A stretch of 64,000 bases of DNA from Rhodobacteraceae bacterium IMCC1335. Its GTDB lineage: Bacteria > Pseudomonadota > Alphaproteobacteria > Rhodobacterales > Rhodobacteraceae. Within the stretch, counting starts at the first letter, position 1; each line of letters opens with the position of its first letter. This document shows positions 1 through 9,098 of the stretch, one piece after another. Location: contig CP046864.1 in the NCBI GenBank assembly GCA_039640495.1, forward strand, positions 1,302,001-1,366,000. The letters run 5' to 3'. The notes beneath the pieces are model-generated. The model was given only the letters and a program-made list of their open reading frames with translations, made no database searches and had not been told where the DNA came from. The position numbers were made by a program, and so were the translations under genes.

Positions 1-250
1 TCTGAAACGTGCGCAGCAGGCCTTTACTGAACAACTGATGCGGCGCCAATCCGGTGATATCTTCGCCATTCATCAAAACGCTGCCCGATGTCGGCGCAAG
101 CACCCCGGCGATGACGTTAAATAAAGTGGTTTTTCCAGCGCCATTCGGGCCAATCAACCCTGTTATAGACCCTGAGGCAATTTCAAGCGAGGCTCCGTCA
201 ACCGCGTGAAACCCACCAAAATGTTTGTGAAGATTTTGAACTTTAATCAA
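1..250 (-). CDS. livG: Branched-chain amino acid ABC transporter ATP-binding protein, LivG type (5' part only)
   Basis: Only the N-terminal 83 codons are in the window; the gene runs off the left edge. The translation has the LivG-style opening (QNLHKHFGGFHAVDGAS) and a Walker A motif GPNGAGKTTLFN, followed by the Q-loop region ending LLRTFQ. It would energise uptake of branched-chain or similar amino acids at the inner membrane. The reading frame has a TGA just upstream and no ATG before the conserved part, so the start is most likely TTG at 250, with AAGGG upstream as ribosome binding site. It lies downstream of the binding-protein gene on the same strand, with a terminator-like hairpin between them. 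Family is certain; the substrate is not. Confidence 0.85.
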   Translation of the reverse strand, partial: MIKVQNLHKHFGGFHAVDGASLEIASGSITGLIGPNGAGKTTLFNVIAGVLAPTSGSVLMNGEDITGLAPHQLFSKGLLRTFQ

Positions 251-291
251 AACAACTGCCCTTATTCATCCACTGCGCAGGGTTGAAATGC

Positions 292-319
292 AAAACAGCC
301 CGGTCTCCCGGGCTGTTTT
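292..319 (-). terminator. Perfect 12-bp stem-loop between the binding-protein gene and livG
   Basis: The arms AAAACAGCCCGG (292-303) and CCGGGCTGTTTT (308-319) pair perfectly around the loop TCTC. It lies 20 bases past the stop of the leftward substrate-binding protein gene, and on the minus strand the stem ends in a T-rich arm. It is probably an intrinsic terminator or attenuator that keeps binding-protein transcripts more abundant than those of livG. Confidence 0.75.
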
Positions 320-338
320 TTGTTCTCACTTAAAGAGA

Positions 339-1556
339 TTAACGGAATGCGACCGTTGCCACTGCACCGTCTTTGATCTCGATCTCGCGATAGTTACCAG
401 CTGATTCGCCCGGTCCGATCAATTCAACGGCGGTTGCTCCCACGTAATCGATGTCTTTACCGGCTTTGATCATATCAAGCGCCTTACCTAATTCGCCCGG
501 CATGATTTGCTCGCCTGGCGCATTGGCAACCGCCATTATGTGCTCTTTCACTGCGGCTGAATCAGTTGAGCCAGCGGCTTGCATGGCGAGCATGATCAAA
601 GCGGCAGCATCGTAGCTTTCGGGCGCAAATGCATCAGAACCGCCAAAAGCTTCTGCAGGATTGTTCAAAGAGGCGCCAAGTGCCATCGCAACAAACATGT
701 CAGCGCCTTTGCTGTCGGTGCCTGGATATTGACCGAATGAGCCGGTCAAATCTGGGCCAATTGTGTCGACAATATCTTGACCCACCATACCGTCTGGCAG
801 CACGAATGTGTCAAACGCGCCTGTGTCAAGCGATCCTTGGATGATTTGCGTGCCAGCACCGTTTGCATAGCCCGCAACAACCAAAATTTCACCCCCGGCT
901 GAGGCCAGCGCGCCGACTTCGGCAGAATAATCTGCTTTATCTTCATCATGCGCAGCAGACACGGTTACAGTGCCACCAGCGGCTTCAAATGCGGCTTGGA
1001 AGCTGTCAGCCAAACCCTTGCCATAATCGTTATTTGTGTATGTCAGAGCAACGGATTTGAAACCGCGATCCATGATATTTTCTGTCATCACGACGCCTTG
1101 ACGCGCATCTGACGGGGCTGTGCGGAAAAACAACCCATCATCTTCAGCCGTTGAAAGCGCAGGAGATGTCGCTGATGGTGATACCATCACAATGCCATTT
1201 GGGCGCGCTACATTCTGCAAAATTGCGCCTGTGACGCCTGAACAATCCGCGCCCATGATCGCATCCACTTTATCAGATGTGATCAAACGCTCCGCCGCCG
1301 CTGTTGCCGCGGCTGCGTCAATGCAGGTCGAATCGCCGCGCACCGGCGTCACGGTTGCGCCATCGAGCAATTTGCCTGACGCAGTGACTTCTTTCATCGC
1401 CAGCTCAGCGCCCAAGCCCATTGAGGGGGTGATTGTTTCGAGCGGGCCGGTAAAGCCCAAAATCACGCCGATTTTAATCTCGCCACTATGGCTGCCTGCG
1501 ATTGCGGTGCCTGCTGTTAAAGCTGCCGCAGCCGTGGCCATTAAAAAATTTCTCAT
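339..1556 (-). CDS. Branched-chain amino acid-type ABC transporter substrate-binding protein
   Basis: A 405-residue periplasmic binding protein of the LivJ/LivK (peripla_BP_6) family. Residues 1-20 form a signal peptide ending AGTAIAG. The mature part starts EIKIGVILGFTGPLE, typical of the family's first strand and ligand loop. Later family features include ADCSGVTGAI and the SPSATSPALS stretch that contacts ligand amino and carboxyl groups. Length fits the family. It neighbours a LivG-type ATPase on the same strand, so it probably delivers an amino acid or amide-type ligand to a Liv transporter whose other genes lie left of the window. The ligand cannot be told from sequence alone. Confidence 0.88.
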   Translation of the reverse strand: MRNFLMATAAAALTAGTAIAGSHSGEIKIGVILGFTGPLETITPSMGLGAELAMKEVTASGKLLDGATVTPVRGDSTCIDAAAATAAAERLITSDKVDAIMGADCSGVTGAILQNVARPNGIVMVSPSATSPALSTAEDDGLFFRTAPSDARQGVVMTENIMDRGFKSVALTYTNNDYGKGLADSFQAAFEAAGGTVTVSAAHDEDKADYSAEVGALASAGGEILVVAGYANGAGTQIIQGSLDTGAFDTFVLPDGMVGQDIVDTIGPDLTGSFGQYPGTDSKGADMFVAMALGASLNNPAEAFGGSDAFAPESYDAAALIMLAMQAAGSTDSAAVKEHIMAVANAPGEQIMPGELGKALDMIKAGKDIDYVGATAVELIGPGESAGNYREIEIKDGAVATVAFR

Positions 1557-1704
1557 GTTACTTCTCCCATGTAAGGATCACAAATCCAGACCGAACTTTA
1601 TGACGCTGTGTCGCAAAAGAAAAGTAGGAATGCTTGAAATATCAGCATAAGTTCAGGCTAAACTGTTTTTCTGCGATGCAAAGCCCTTGCACATTGCGAT
1701 CAAA

Positions 1705-2706
1705 TCAACTCGAGGTTGCTGACAGGCTGCCCCGCTCGCGATAGGGTGTGGTTTGATAATGCGCTCGGTAGCATTTTGAAAAGTGAGAGGGTGAGGCAAA
1801 GCCACAGGCCAGCGCAACATTGATCACGCTCATATCCGTCTGCATCAAAAGATTGCGGGCTTTTTGCAGGCGAAGCTCCATATAATACCGCTTCGGACTT
1901 CGGTTTAAATAGCGCCTGAAAAGCCGCTCTAGCTGCCGGGTCGACATGCCAACATATTTTGCCAGCAGCGAGGGGCTGATCGGTTCTTCGATATTTGTTT
2001 CCATCATTTGAATGACTTGGCTTAGTTTTGGGTGGCGGACGCCAATCCGCGTTGGTACTGATAATCTTTGGGTGTCTTGGTCGGTTCTGATCGAGCTGTA
2101 AATCAGTTGATCTGCCACAGCATTGGCCAAATCCTCGCCAAAATCCTCGGCGATTAATTTCAGCATTAAATCGATCGATGAGGTGCCACCTGCGGTGGTC
2201 ATAAACTTACCGTCTTTCATAAAGACGGATTTTGTTAATTCGACCTCATCGAAATCTTCGGCAAAACTATCATGATTTTCCCAATGTATGGTGGCGCGTC
2301 GTCCGTTTAACAGGCCGGCTTTTGCCATCGTGTAAGCTGCGGTGCAAAGCCCGCCCACAGAAAGGCCTTTGCGCGTTTCGCGGCGCACCCAATTCAAAAG
2401 CTTTTTAGAGGTTTGCCGCTGAATATTCATGCCCCCGCACAGGATGACGGTATCATCTCTTTTCAGCTCAACAAGCCCGTCATCGACGCGGAAGGATGTT
2501 CCTGCAGAACAAAAAACAATATCTGCGCTCTCTCCAAGCACTGTCCAGCTGTAAAGAGATTTGCCGGACATCCGATTTGCGATCCGCAACGCATCCAACG
2601 CGGCCGCAAATGAAAGCAGTGAAAACTCTTCGATCAAGACAAATGCAAATCGGCGCGGGGCACCTTGCTGGTTGGAGACTGAAATTAAATTGGATTGGCT
2701 GACCAT
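1705..2706 (-). CDS. GlxA-family transcriptional regulator (DJ-1/PfpI domain plus AraC-type HTH)
   Basis: A cytoplasmic DNA-binding regulator. The N-terminal half (FAFVLIEEFSLLSFAAALDALRIANRMSG) is a DJ-1/PfpI-like domain, with GGLCTAAYTMAKAGLLNGRRA around its nucleophile-elbow region. The C-terminal third is an AraC/XylS double helix-turn-helix, recognisable by MSTRQLERLFRRYLNRSPKRYY and ACGFASPSHFSKCYRAHY. Relatives include the carnitine and glycine-betaine regulators CdhR and GbdR, but the inducer is not deducible here. The open frame extends to 3048, overlapping the divergent DAHP synthase gene, so that start is wrong. ATG at 2706 gives the usual length of about 333 residues; ATG at 2763 is an alternative. 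Neither has a strong ribosome binding site. Confidence 0.85.
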   Translation of the reverse strand: MVSQSNLISVSNQQGAPRRFAFVLIEEFSLLSFAAALDALRIANRMSGKSLYSWTVLGESADIVFCSAGTSFRVDDGLVELKRDDTVILCGGMNIQRQTSKKLLNWVRRETRKGLSVGGLCTAAYTMAKAGLLNGRRATIHWENHDSFAEDFDEVELTKSVFMKDGKFMTTAGGTSSIDLMLKLIAEDFGEDLANAVADQLIYSSIRTDQDTQRLSVPTRIGVRHPKLSQVIQMMETNIEEPISPSLLAKYVGMSTRQLERLFRRYLNRSPKRYYMELRLQKARNLLMQTDMSVINVALACGFASPSHFSKCYRAHYQTTPYRERGSLSATSS

Positions 2707-2879
2707 TCCACTATCTCTTTCATTAACGAGCCGCGGGTCTGCTCGTACGATTTTTTCAGACATCACTTGGTCAAAACTAATCCACCGCGTCAAGATGTAG
2801 AATAACATTCTGCTATGGTTCTTTTGCGACAGGTTTAGTATAGGAATGCGAAACAATCCTGTGGTTCGGAGATCAAGAT

Positions 2880-4250
2880 ATGGCAGAGTGGCAAAAATCT
2901 GATTGGCGCAAACTTCCACGCGTGCAAATGCCCGATTATGTCGATGCGGCAGCTTTGGAGAAAGTAGAAGCACAGCTGTCAAATTATCCGCCTTTGGTTT
3001 TTGCGGGCGAAGCCCGTGATTTAAAAGCTCAGCTTGCCTCGGCGTCACGGGGGGAAGCCTTTTTATTGCAAGGCGGAGATTGTGCAGAAAGTTTTGAGCA
3101 ATTCACTGCGGATGGAATTCGTGACACGTTTAAAGTGATGCTTCAAATGGCGATGATTCTGACCTATGGCGCGAAAGTACCTGTGGTGAAATTGGGCCGC
3201 ATGGCCGGCCAGTTCGCCAAGCCCAGATCCGCCCCAACCGAGACCAAAGATGGCGTGGAACTGCCCAGTTACAGAGGCGATATTATCAATGAGCTGGCCT
3301 TTACGCCTGAGGCACGCATTCCGGAACCTCTAAAAATGACGCAAGCTTACACGCAATCTGCGGCGACGCTGAACCTGTTGCGGGCGTTTTCCAAAGGTGG
3401 CTATGCGGATGTGCATCAAGTGCATAGTTGGACGCTGGGCTTTACTGAAAGCGAGCGCGCTGCAGAGTACCGCAACATGGCGAACCGTATCAGCGATGCG
3501 CTTGACTTCATGAGCGCGGCAGGTATCGCCTCTCATAGCTCTCAAGAACTGCGGACAGTTGATTTTTATGTGAGCCATGAAGCACTTTTGCTGGAGTATG
3601 AGGAAGCCTTAACCCGCTTAGATTCAACATCTGGAAAATGGCTGGCCGGATCGGGCCATCTGATTTGGATCGGCGATCGCACCCGCCAGCCAGATGGGGC
3701 GCATGTAGAATTTTGCCGCGGCGTTCAAAATCCGATCGGGCTAAAATGTGGACCAACCACCACCGCTGATGATCTTAAGGTCTTGATGGCGCGTCTCAAT
3801 CCTGACAATGAGGCTGGACGCCTGACGCTGATTTCACGATTTGGCGCCGGTGCTGTGGGTGATCATTTGCCGCGGTTAATCAAGGCTGTGCAGGAAGAAG
3901 GCGCCAATGTGCTTTGGACTTGCGATGCGATGCATGGAAATACCATCAAATCCTCGACCGGTTATAAAACGCGCCCCTTCGACAGTGTTTTGCGGGAGGT
4001 ACGAGAATTCTTTGCGGTACACACGGCAGAGGGTACAGTTCCAGGCGGCGTTCATTTTGAAATGACAGGCCAAGATGTAACCGAGTGTACTGGAGGCGTA
4101 TACGCTGTAAGCGATGAAGATCTATCGGCGCGCTATCACACCGCCTGCGATCCGCGTCTAAACGCCAGCCAGTCTTTGGAGCTTGCGTTTTTGGTGGCCG
4201 AGGAATTGGTTTCTCACCGGCAGGGACGCGCGAAAACAGCCGTTGCGTAA
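2880..4250 (+). CDS. aroG: Class II 3-deoxy-7-phosphoheptulonate synthase (DAHP synthase)
   Basis: Catalyses the first step of the shikimate pathway, joining phosphoenolpyruvate and erythrose 4-phosphate. The 456-residue protein is of the plant/actinobacterial class II type. It shows [11 protein letters not shown] near residue 60, [16 protein letters not shown] near 105, [11 protein letters not shown], the phosphate-binding [15 protein letters not shown] near 285, and [10 protein letters not shown] with metal-binding residues near 345. Length matches the family. It is a stand-alone gene between a divergent regulator and yicC. The start at 2880 aligns with the usual WxxxxWR opening of this class ([13 protein letters not shown]). 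Confidence 0.96.
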   Translation: MAEWQKSDWRKLPRVQMPDYVDAAALEKVEAQLSNYPPLVFAGEARDLKAQLASASRGEAFLLQGGDCAESFEQFTADGIRDTFKVMLQMAMILTYGAKVPVVKLGRMAGQFAKPRSAPTETKDGVELPSYRGDIINELAFTPEARIPEPLKMTQAYTQSAATLNLLRAFSKGGYADVHQVHSWTLGFTESERAAEYRNMANRISDALDFMSAAGIASHSSQELRTVDFYVSHEALLLEYEEALTRLDSTSGKWLAGSGHLIWIGDRTRQPDGAHVEFCRGVQNPIGLKCGPTTTADDLKVLMARLNPDNEAGRLTLISRFGAGAVGDHLPRLIKAVQEEGANVLWTCDAMHGNTIKSSTGYKTRPFDSVLREVREFFAVHTAEGTVPGGVHFEMTGQDVTECTGGVYAVSDEDLSARYHTACDPRLNASQSLELAFLVAEELVSHRQGRAKTAVA

Positions 4251-4501
4251 CAATGGGATAGCCCCTGCCGGCACGCACGCTATTGTCGACATTGTCTTAT
4301 GTGCTTACGCGAAACTGCGCTAGGCGGGTAATGAGGGTGAGCAGCCTGAACCTTTTTAAACGGTGGGGGAGGCGCTGTTTTTCAGCTTAAGGCTGAAAAC
4401 GCTCGGTGCCGGCGGATATTTGCTGGCAGCCGATGCTTGGTGGTGGGTTGATCTGTCTCTGGGGATAGCTTAGCACAATCTCAGTGGTACAGGAGGTCAT
4501 T

Positions 4502-5398
4502 TTGATCTGTTCAATGACTGGTTTTGCATCCGATACTGGATGCTTAAATGGGGTGGTTTGGCGAGCCGAAATAAGAAGCGTAAATGGCCGTGGACTAGAC
4601 ATTAAATGCCGCATCCCCGAATGGATTGAGCGGTTTGAAGAGATTTTGCGCACTGAATTGCAAACCTGTGCGACGCGGGGGCATATTTCTGTTTCGCTGA
4701 AACTAGAAGCCCATGTGTCACCCGCAGATCAAGCAGAGCTTGGCGAAGAAAGCCTAGCGGCGATTTTAGATGCGTTAGAACGTATCGAACAAAAAGCGAT
4801 GGATATCGGTCTTAGCTTGGCGCCTTCTCGGGCGGTTGACATTTTGCCATTGGGCGGGGTGCTGGTATCTTCGGAGGTAGGGCAACAGCCATTAAGCGAA
4901 CAAGGCGCCGATCTTCTTGCGGCGTTGCGGCCCATGCTGCGCGCCTTTGCGGCAAGTCGCGCAGCAGAAGGTACAGCCTTAAAAACAATTATTTCAAAGC
5001 AATTAGCGGATTTTGAACGCCTTTTGGCGCAGGCTAAAACTCTGCTTCCACAGCGTGAAGAGGCCGCTGCCAAATCACTGCAAAAGAATCTTGATAAAAT
5101 TTTTCGCGCCGAGAATGAAATTGACCCTCAGCGTGTTGCCCAAGAAGTGGCGCTGATTGCGATAAAGAGTGATATTACTGAGGAATTAGATCGTCTTGAC
5201 GCACATGTTGCCTCGGCGCGTAAATTGATCGAGCAAAAAGGTGCAAAGGGCCGAAAATTAGATTTTTTGATGCAAGAGTTTAACCGAGAAACCAATACGC
5301 TGTGCGCAAAGGCCAATTATAAAGAATTGACAGATCTTGGGCTCGAGTTGAAGGTTTTAACAGATCAGATGCGCGAACAAATTCAGAATGTGGAATAA
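4502..5398 (+). CDS. yicC: YicC/YloC-family endoribonuclease
   Basis: A 298-residue protein of the YicC family, whose members have been shown to be RNA-cleaving enzymes linked to small-RNA turnover. It has the family opening SMTGFASDTG, the following RSVNGRGLDIKCRIPEW segment, and the C-terminal DUF1732 region (KGRKLDFLMQEFNRETNTLCAKA). The long frame opens at GTG 4484, but AGGAGG at 4491-4496 sits five bases before TTG 4502, so TTG is the best start and yields (M)ICSMTGF. It is followed after three bases by gmk, a common alphaproteobacterial pairing. Confidence 0.92.
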   Translation: MICSMTGFASDTGCLNGVVWRAEIRSVNGRGLDIKCRIPEWIERFEEILRTELQTCATRGHISVSLKLEAHVSPADQAELGEESLAAILDALERIEQKAMDIGLSLAPSRAVDILPLGGVLVSSEVGQQPLSEQGADLLAALRPMLRAFAASRAAEGTALKTIISKQLADFERLLAQAKTLLPQREEAAAKSLQKNLDKIFRAENEIDPQRVAQEVALIAIKSDITEELDRLDAHVASARKLIEQKGAKGRKLDFLMQEFNRETNTLCAKANYKELTDLGLELKVLTDQMREQIQNVE

Positions 5399-5401
5399 AG
5401 T

Positions 5402-6049
5402 ATGACCCAAGAAGACCGGCGCGGTTTGCTGATTATTTTATCCTCGCCCTCAGGTGCAGGAAAATCGACCCTGGCGCGCAGGTTACGCCAGTGGGATCCT
5501 GAAATCCAATTTTCGATTTCGGCCACCACGCGGGCGCCGCGCGCCGGAGAAGTTGATGGGCAGGATTACATGTTTATCGATCAAAAAACCTTTGAAAATT
5601 TGGTTGAAAACGATGAAATGCTCGAGCATGCTGAGGTGTTTGGAAATTTTTACGGAAGCCCGCATGGCCCCGTGAAAGAAGCCATTATAGAGGGAAAAGA
5701 TGTGCTGTTCGATGTTGATTGGCAAGGCGGTCAACAGGTGCGAAATTCCAGTTTGGGCAAACATGTGTTATCTATTTTCATCTTGCCACCCAGCATAGAA
5801 GAGCTTGAACGCCGTCTGAGAGCGCGGGCGCAAGACAGCGAAGAGGTGATTGCCGGGCGTATGGCAAAATCACGCAACGAAATCAGCCATTGGCCTGAAT
5901 ATGATTACGTTCTGATCAATGATGATCTTGATGAAACAGAACAAGACTTGAAAAACATCATCACATCTGAGCGTATGCGCCTTTCCCAACAACCTGGCTT
6001 GGTTGACCGAGTGCGCCGCTTGAACAGTGAGTTTGAGGATCGATTATGA
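5402..6049 (+). CDS. gmk: Guanylate kinase
   Basis: Phosphorylates GMP (and dGMP) to GDP with ATP in the cytoplasm. The 215-residue sequence has the P-loop [15 protein letters not shown] at about 13-27, the GMP-binding [17 protein letters not shown] segment, [13 protein letters not shown], and the lid region [17 protein letters not shown]. Length is standard. It begins three bases after yicC and ends in a four-base ATGA overlap with the next gene, so the genes are probably co-transcribed and translationally coupled. Confidence 0.97.
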   Translation: MTQEDRRGLLIILSSPSGAGKSTLARRLRQWDPEIQFSISATTRAPRAGEVDGQDYMFIDQKTFENLVENDEMLEHAEVFGNFYGSPHGPVKEAIIEGKDVLFDVDWQGGQQVRNSSLGKHVLSIFILPPSIEELERRLRARAQDSEEVIAGRMAKSRNEISHWPEYDYVLINDDLDETEQDLKNIITSERMRLSQQPGLVDRVRRLNSEFEDRL

Positions 6050-6576
6050 CGCTTTATCGTTTGAATGCCAAAACACCGCAAGTTGATCCTTCTGCTTGGG
6101 TCGCGCCAGATGCCAATGTCATTGGGAACGTGATCCTCGAGCGCAAAACATCGGTTTGGTTCGGTACAACTTTGCGCGGTGACAACGAATTGATCAAGAT
6201 TGGGGCTGGCAGCAATATTCAAGAAAATGTTGTCATCCATACTGATATTGGGTACCCGCTGCAGGTTGGAGAAAATTGCACAATTGGCCATAAGGTGATC
6301 CTTCATGGATGTGAAATTGCCGATACCTCACTGATTGGAATGGGCGCAATTGTCTTAAATGGGGCAAAAATTGGAAAAAACTGTTTGATCGGGGCGGGGG
6401 CATTGATCACAGAAAATAAAGTCATTCCAGATGGATCACTGGTTGTGGGCAGTCCTGGAAGGGTCGTGCGTGCGCTCAGCGCGAAAGAGATCCAAGGTCT
6501 AGCGGCAAGCGCGCTGCATTACCAAGAGAATGCAGCGCAGTTTCGCGATCAGTTGGAGGAGCAGGTTATTTTATGA
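6046..6576 (+). CDS. Gamma carbonic anhydrase family protein (left-handed beta-helix)
   Basis: A 176-residue hexapeptide-repeat protein of the gamma carbonic anhydrase/YrdA/PaaY group. Repeats such as [22 protein letters not shown] and [25 protein letters not shown] form the left-handed helix. The three expected metal-binding histidines are present at about 65, 82 and 87. It may hydrate carbon dioxide or act as a thioesterase-like or scaffold protein; many family members lack measured anhydrase activity. It overlaps gmk and the next gene by four bases each. The start is fixed by the ATGA overlap. Confidence 0.9.
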   Translation: MTLYRLNAKTPQVDPSAWVAPDANVIGNVILERKTSVWFGTTLRGDNELIKIGAGSNIQENVVIHTDIGYPLQVGENCTIGHKVILHGCEIADTSLIGMGAIVLNGAKIGKNCLIGAGALITENKVIPDGSLVVGSPGRVVRALSAKEIQGLAASALHYQENAAQFRDQLEEQVIL

Positions 6577-7751
6577 AAAACCATCCTCGCAATTTGATGC
6601 GGCCTATTGGCCTGCCGAGCAGTGCCAGCCGACCTGTGGTTACCCCTTTATCCCCATCGGTTGTGTACGCGTCTGAGGGGCCCGATATGCTGGATGCTCA
6701 ATATGAGGGAAGGCTGCAGGGGTATACCTATGCGCGCGAGGGGCATCCGAACGCAGAGGCGCTGGCTCGCCTCATCGATGATCTAGAGGGCGCGCATCAT
6801 GGAATTGTGCTGGGGTCTGGAATGGCTGCGGTCAGCGCGGCCCTTTTGGGGGTGCTCGAGGCGGGTGATCATATCATCGGGTCAGACCAGCTTTATGGCC
6901 GTTCGCTGCGCCTTTTGAAAGAGGATTTGCCCAGATTGGGGATTCACACCAGCTTAGTTGATACCACGCAAGCGGATTGCGTGGCAGCGGCGCGGCGCCC
7001 CAATACGAAAATGATCTTGATTGAGGCGGTGTCAAACCCGACTTTGCGCGTTGCTGATCTGACTGGCATTGCCGCCTGGGCGGCAGAGAAGCAGGTGATA
7101 CTGGCAGTCGATAATACCTTCACCACGCCAAAAGCCATCCGGCCTTTTGACTTTGGTGCGGATATTGTGATCCATTCGGTAACAAAATTATTGGCGGGGC
7201 ATTCCGATGTCACTCTGGGCTATGTGGCCGCAAAAGATCTGGGTTTACGAGACAAAATTTATACATTCTCGGTAACCGCCGGGATGACGGCCAGCCCATT
7301 TGATTGCTGGCTTGCCGAAAGGGGATTGCTGACCTTTCCTTTGCGCTTTGACAAAACGCAAGCCACAGCAAGCGCTTTGGCCAAGATGCTTGCGCAACAT
7401 AAAGCCGTGGCGCGGGTGCTGTATCCAGGCCAAGCCAGCCACCCTGATTTCACCCGGGCACAGACCATTTTGGGGCAAAACGGGTGCAATATGGTGAGTT
7501 TTGAGTTGGCCAATCAGACACGAGAAGCTGCTGAGCGTTTTACAAAAGCTGCCGATCCGATAGCCTTTGCCCCCACATTGGGGGATGTGGGCACCACGCT
7601 CAGCCATCCTGTCAGTTCATCGCATCGGGTGTTGACGGGGCCTGAACAGCAAGAGCTGGGCATTTCGGAGGGTTTTTTTCGCGTTTCGGTTGGTTTGGAA
7701 GATGAGATTGCCCTGCTGAATGTCTTCGAACATGCGCTTGCGTCTGTGTAA
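6573..7751 (+). CDS. Cys/Met metabolism PLP-dependent enzyme (cystathionine lyase/synthase-like)
   Basis: A 392-residue fold-type I PLP enzyme of the cystathionine gamma-synthase family. Visible are YTYAREGHPNAEAL, the cofactor-stacking region GSGMAAVSAALLG, AVDNTF with the PLP aspartate at 180, and the Schiff-base lysine at 205 in HSVTKLLAGHSDV. The C-terminus carries LSHPVSSSHR and the substrate-carboxylate region GFFRVSVGLED. Candidates are cystathionine beta-lyase, methionine gamma-lyase or O-acylhomoserine sulfhydrylase; sequence alone does not separate them. Its start overlaps the carbonic anhydrase homologue's stop by four bases, making it the last gene of that run. Confidence 0.9.
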   Translation: MKNHPRNLMRPIGLPSSASRPVVTPLSPSVVYASEGPDMLDAQYEGRLQGYTYAREGHPNAEALARLIDDLEGAHHGIVLGSGMAAVSAALLGVLEAGDHIIGSDQLYGRSLRLLKEDLPRLGIHTSLVDTTQADCVAAARRPNTKMILIEAVSNPTLRVADLTGIAAWAAEKQVILAVDNTFTTPKAIRPFDFGADIVIHSVTKLLAGHSDVTLGYVAAKDLGLRDKIYTFSVTAGMTASPFDCWLAERGLLTFPLRFDKTQATASALAKMLAQHKAVARVLYPGQASHPDFTRAQTILGQNGCNMVSFELANQTREAAERFTKAADPIAFAPTLGDVGTTLSHPVSSSHRVLTGPEQQELGISEGFFRVSVGLEDEIALLNVFEHALASV

Positions 7752-7870
7752 TTATGCCCTCCACGGGCATTCAAAAAGCCGCGAGCGATGGATTGCTTTT
7801 ATCATCATCCTATAGCTTAACGATATAGGCGTTCAAAGCATCCCGTTTTATGTGGGTTCAAAAAGGTGAC

Positions 7871-8902
7871 ATGATGGCAGAGGTAAATATTGCGTCCATC
7901 CTGCAGGGCATACCCCTTGCCACGCTAGCTATAGATGCCAATCAGCGCGTCTCGATGATGAACGCAGAGGCGGTTTCTCTCTTGGGGGAGGGGTTGTTGG
8001 ATCGGCACTATATTACAGTGCTGCGACAGCCCGCTCTGCTCGAAGCGGTAGAGGCTGTATTGACAACGCGCCGTAGGCAGATCAGCCAGTTCGTCGTGAA
8101 TGAAAGCACTCAAGATGCGCTTTATAAAGTGTCCTGCGCGCCCATTGACGAAAATCTGACATTGCTATGTTTTGAAGACCAATCTGATAAAGAGCATGTC
8201 AGCCAAATGCGGCGCGATTTTGTTGCCAATGTTAGCCACGAGTTGAAAACACCCCTCACCGCGCTGTTAGGCTTTATTGAAACCCTGAACACGTCAGCGC
8301 GCTCGGATGCCTCAGCGCGCGCGCGATTTCTTGAAATTATGGAGCGCGAAGCGCAGCGCATGAACCGCTTGGTCTCCGATCTGCTATCCCTGTCACAAGT
8401 TGAGGCGGTTGAACGAATGCGCCCGAATGAGGTGGTTGACGTGTCGCGCTTGCTGCAGGAAACCGCAACAACATTGGCGCCCGTTGCCGAAGCGCGAGGG
8501 GTACGCTTGCACGTGGTCAACGCGGATCGCTTGGTCAAAATGGCTGGGGATAAAGACCAGTTGAGGCAAGTTTTTATCAACCTTATTGAAAATGCGATCA
8601 AATATGGTGGGCCAAATAATGAGGTAAGCGTTACCTTGTCGGATATCAGCTATCAGACCCGTCTTGGATGCGAGGGTATCGCTATAAACGTAGTGGATAA
8701 GGGCCCCGGCATTGATGCGCTTGATATACCGCGCTTGACCGAAAGGTTTTACCGTATTGACAGCCATAGAAGCCGCGAAATGGGGGGAACCGGTTTGGGT
8801 TTGGCAATTGTAAAGCATATTGTCAGCCGCCATCGTGGGGTTTTGAAAATTGACAGTGCTGTTGGCAAAGGCAGTGAATTTAAAATTATTTTGCCAATCT
8901 AG
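7871..8902 (+). CDS. phoR: Phosphate regulon sensor histidine kinase PhoR
   Basis: Predicted partner of PhoB. From ATG 7871 (AAGG a few bases upstream) it encodes 343 residues. Residues 8-105 form a PAS-like region. The HisKA domain has its phospho-accepting histidine at 123 (ANVSHELKTPLTALLGF). The ATPase domain shows INLIENAIKYG, DKGPGID and GGTGLGLAIVKHI. I see no clear transmembrane segment, so sensing is probably through the Pst/PhoU complex from the cytoplasmic face. It sits first in the phoR-pstSCAB-phoU-phoB locus, outside the Pho-box-controlled pstS promoter. An upstream in-frame ATG at 7850 lacks a good ribosome site. Confidence 0.92.
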   Translation: MMAEVNIASILQGIPLATLAIDANQRVSMMNAEAVSLLGEGLLDRHYITVLRQPALLEAVEAVLTTRRRQISQFVVNESTQDALYKVSCAPIDENLTLLCFEDQSDKEHVSQMRRDFVANVSHELKTPLTALLGFIETLNTSARSDASARARFLEIMEREAQRMNRLVSDLLSLSQVEAVERMRPNEVVDVSRLLQETATTLAPVAEARGVRLHVVNADRLVKMAGDKDQLRQVFINLIENAIKYGGPNNEVSVTLSDISYQTRLGCEGIAINVVDKGPGIDALDIPRLTERFYRIDSHRSREMGGTGLGLAIVKHIVSRHRGVLKIDSAVGKGSEFKIILPI

Positions 8903-8980
8903 ACGGTGCGAGGCTTTCCAAAGCTTGGTCAAGCTTCTTAAAATTGGGGTTTGGCGAAAATTTTTTGTAAAAATATAAAG

Positions 8981-9009
8981 CCGTCATATAGCTGTTACAA
9001 AACTGTCGC
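8981..9009 (+). promoter_or_regulatory. Pho box (three 7-bp PhoB repeats, 11-bp period) upstream of pstS
   Basis: The units CCGTCAT (8981-8987), CTGTTAC (8992-8998) and CTGTCGC (9003-9009) start exactly 11 bases apart with AT-rich four-base spacers. This is the layout of the enterobacterial and rhizobial PhoB box (CTGTCAT-like halves). The last repeat ends 89 bases before the pstS start. PhoB is encoded within the locus, so the site implies autogenous induction of pstSCAB-phoU-phoB under phosphate limitation. Confidence 0.85.
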
Positions 9010-9098
9010 AAAAGCATCGCAAAACAGAGGTAGCACAGCAAGAATCGAACAAGGTGCAAAACGCACCTGGCTGGACCTGACACATTTAGGAGAGATCG

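Noticed and set aside
1120..1650. Plus-strand open frame of 176 codons
   Set aside because: It is the reverse of the binding-protein gene, low in complexity, with no family resemblance or ribosome site.
2707..3048. N-terminal extension of the GlxA-type regulator to 3048
   Set aside because: It would overlap the divergent DAHP synthase gene by about 170 bases and adds no family-like sequence.
4484..4501. GTG 4484 as yicC start
   Set aside because: The AGGAGG ribosome site would lie inside the coding sequence; TTG 4502 is correctly spaced from it.
7754..7770. Hairpin ATGCCC/GGGCAT after the PLP enzyme gene as a terminator
   Set aside because: The stem is only 6 bp and it is followed by an A-rich, not T-rich, run on the plus strand.
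8393..8932. Minus-strand open frame of 179 codons opposite phoR
   Set aside because: It is a shadow of the conserved kinase domain.
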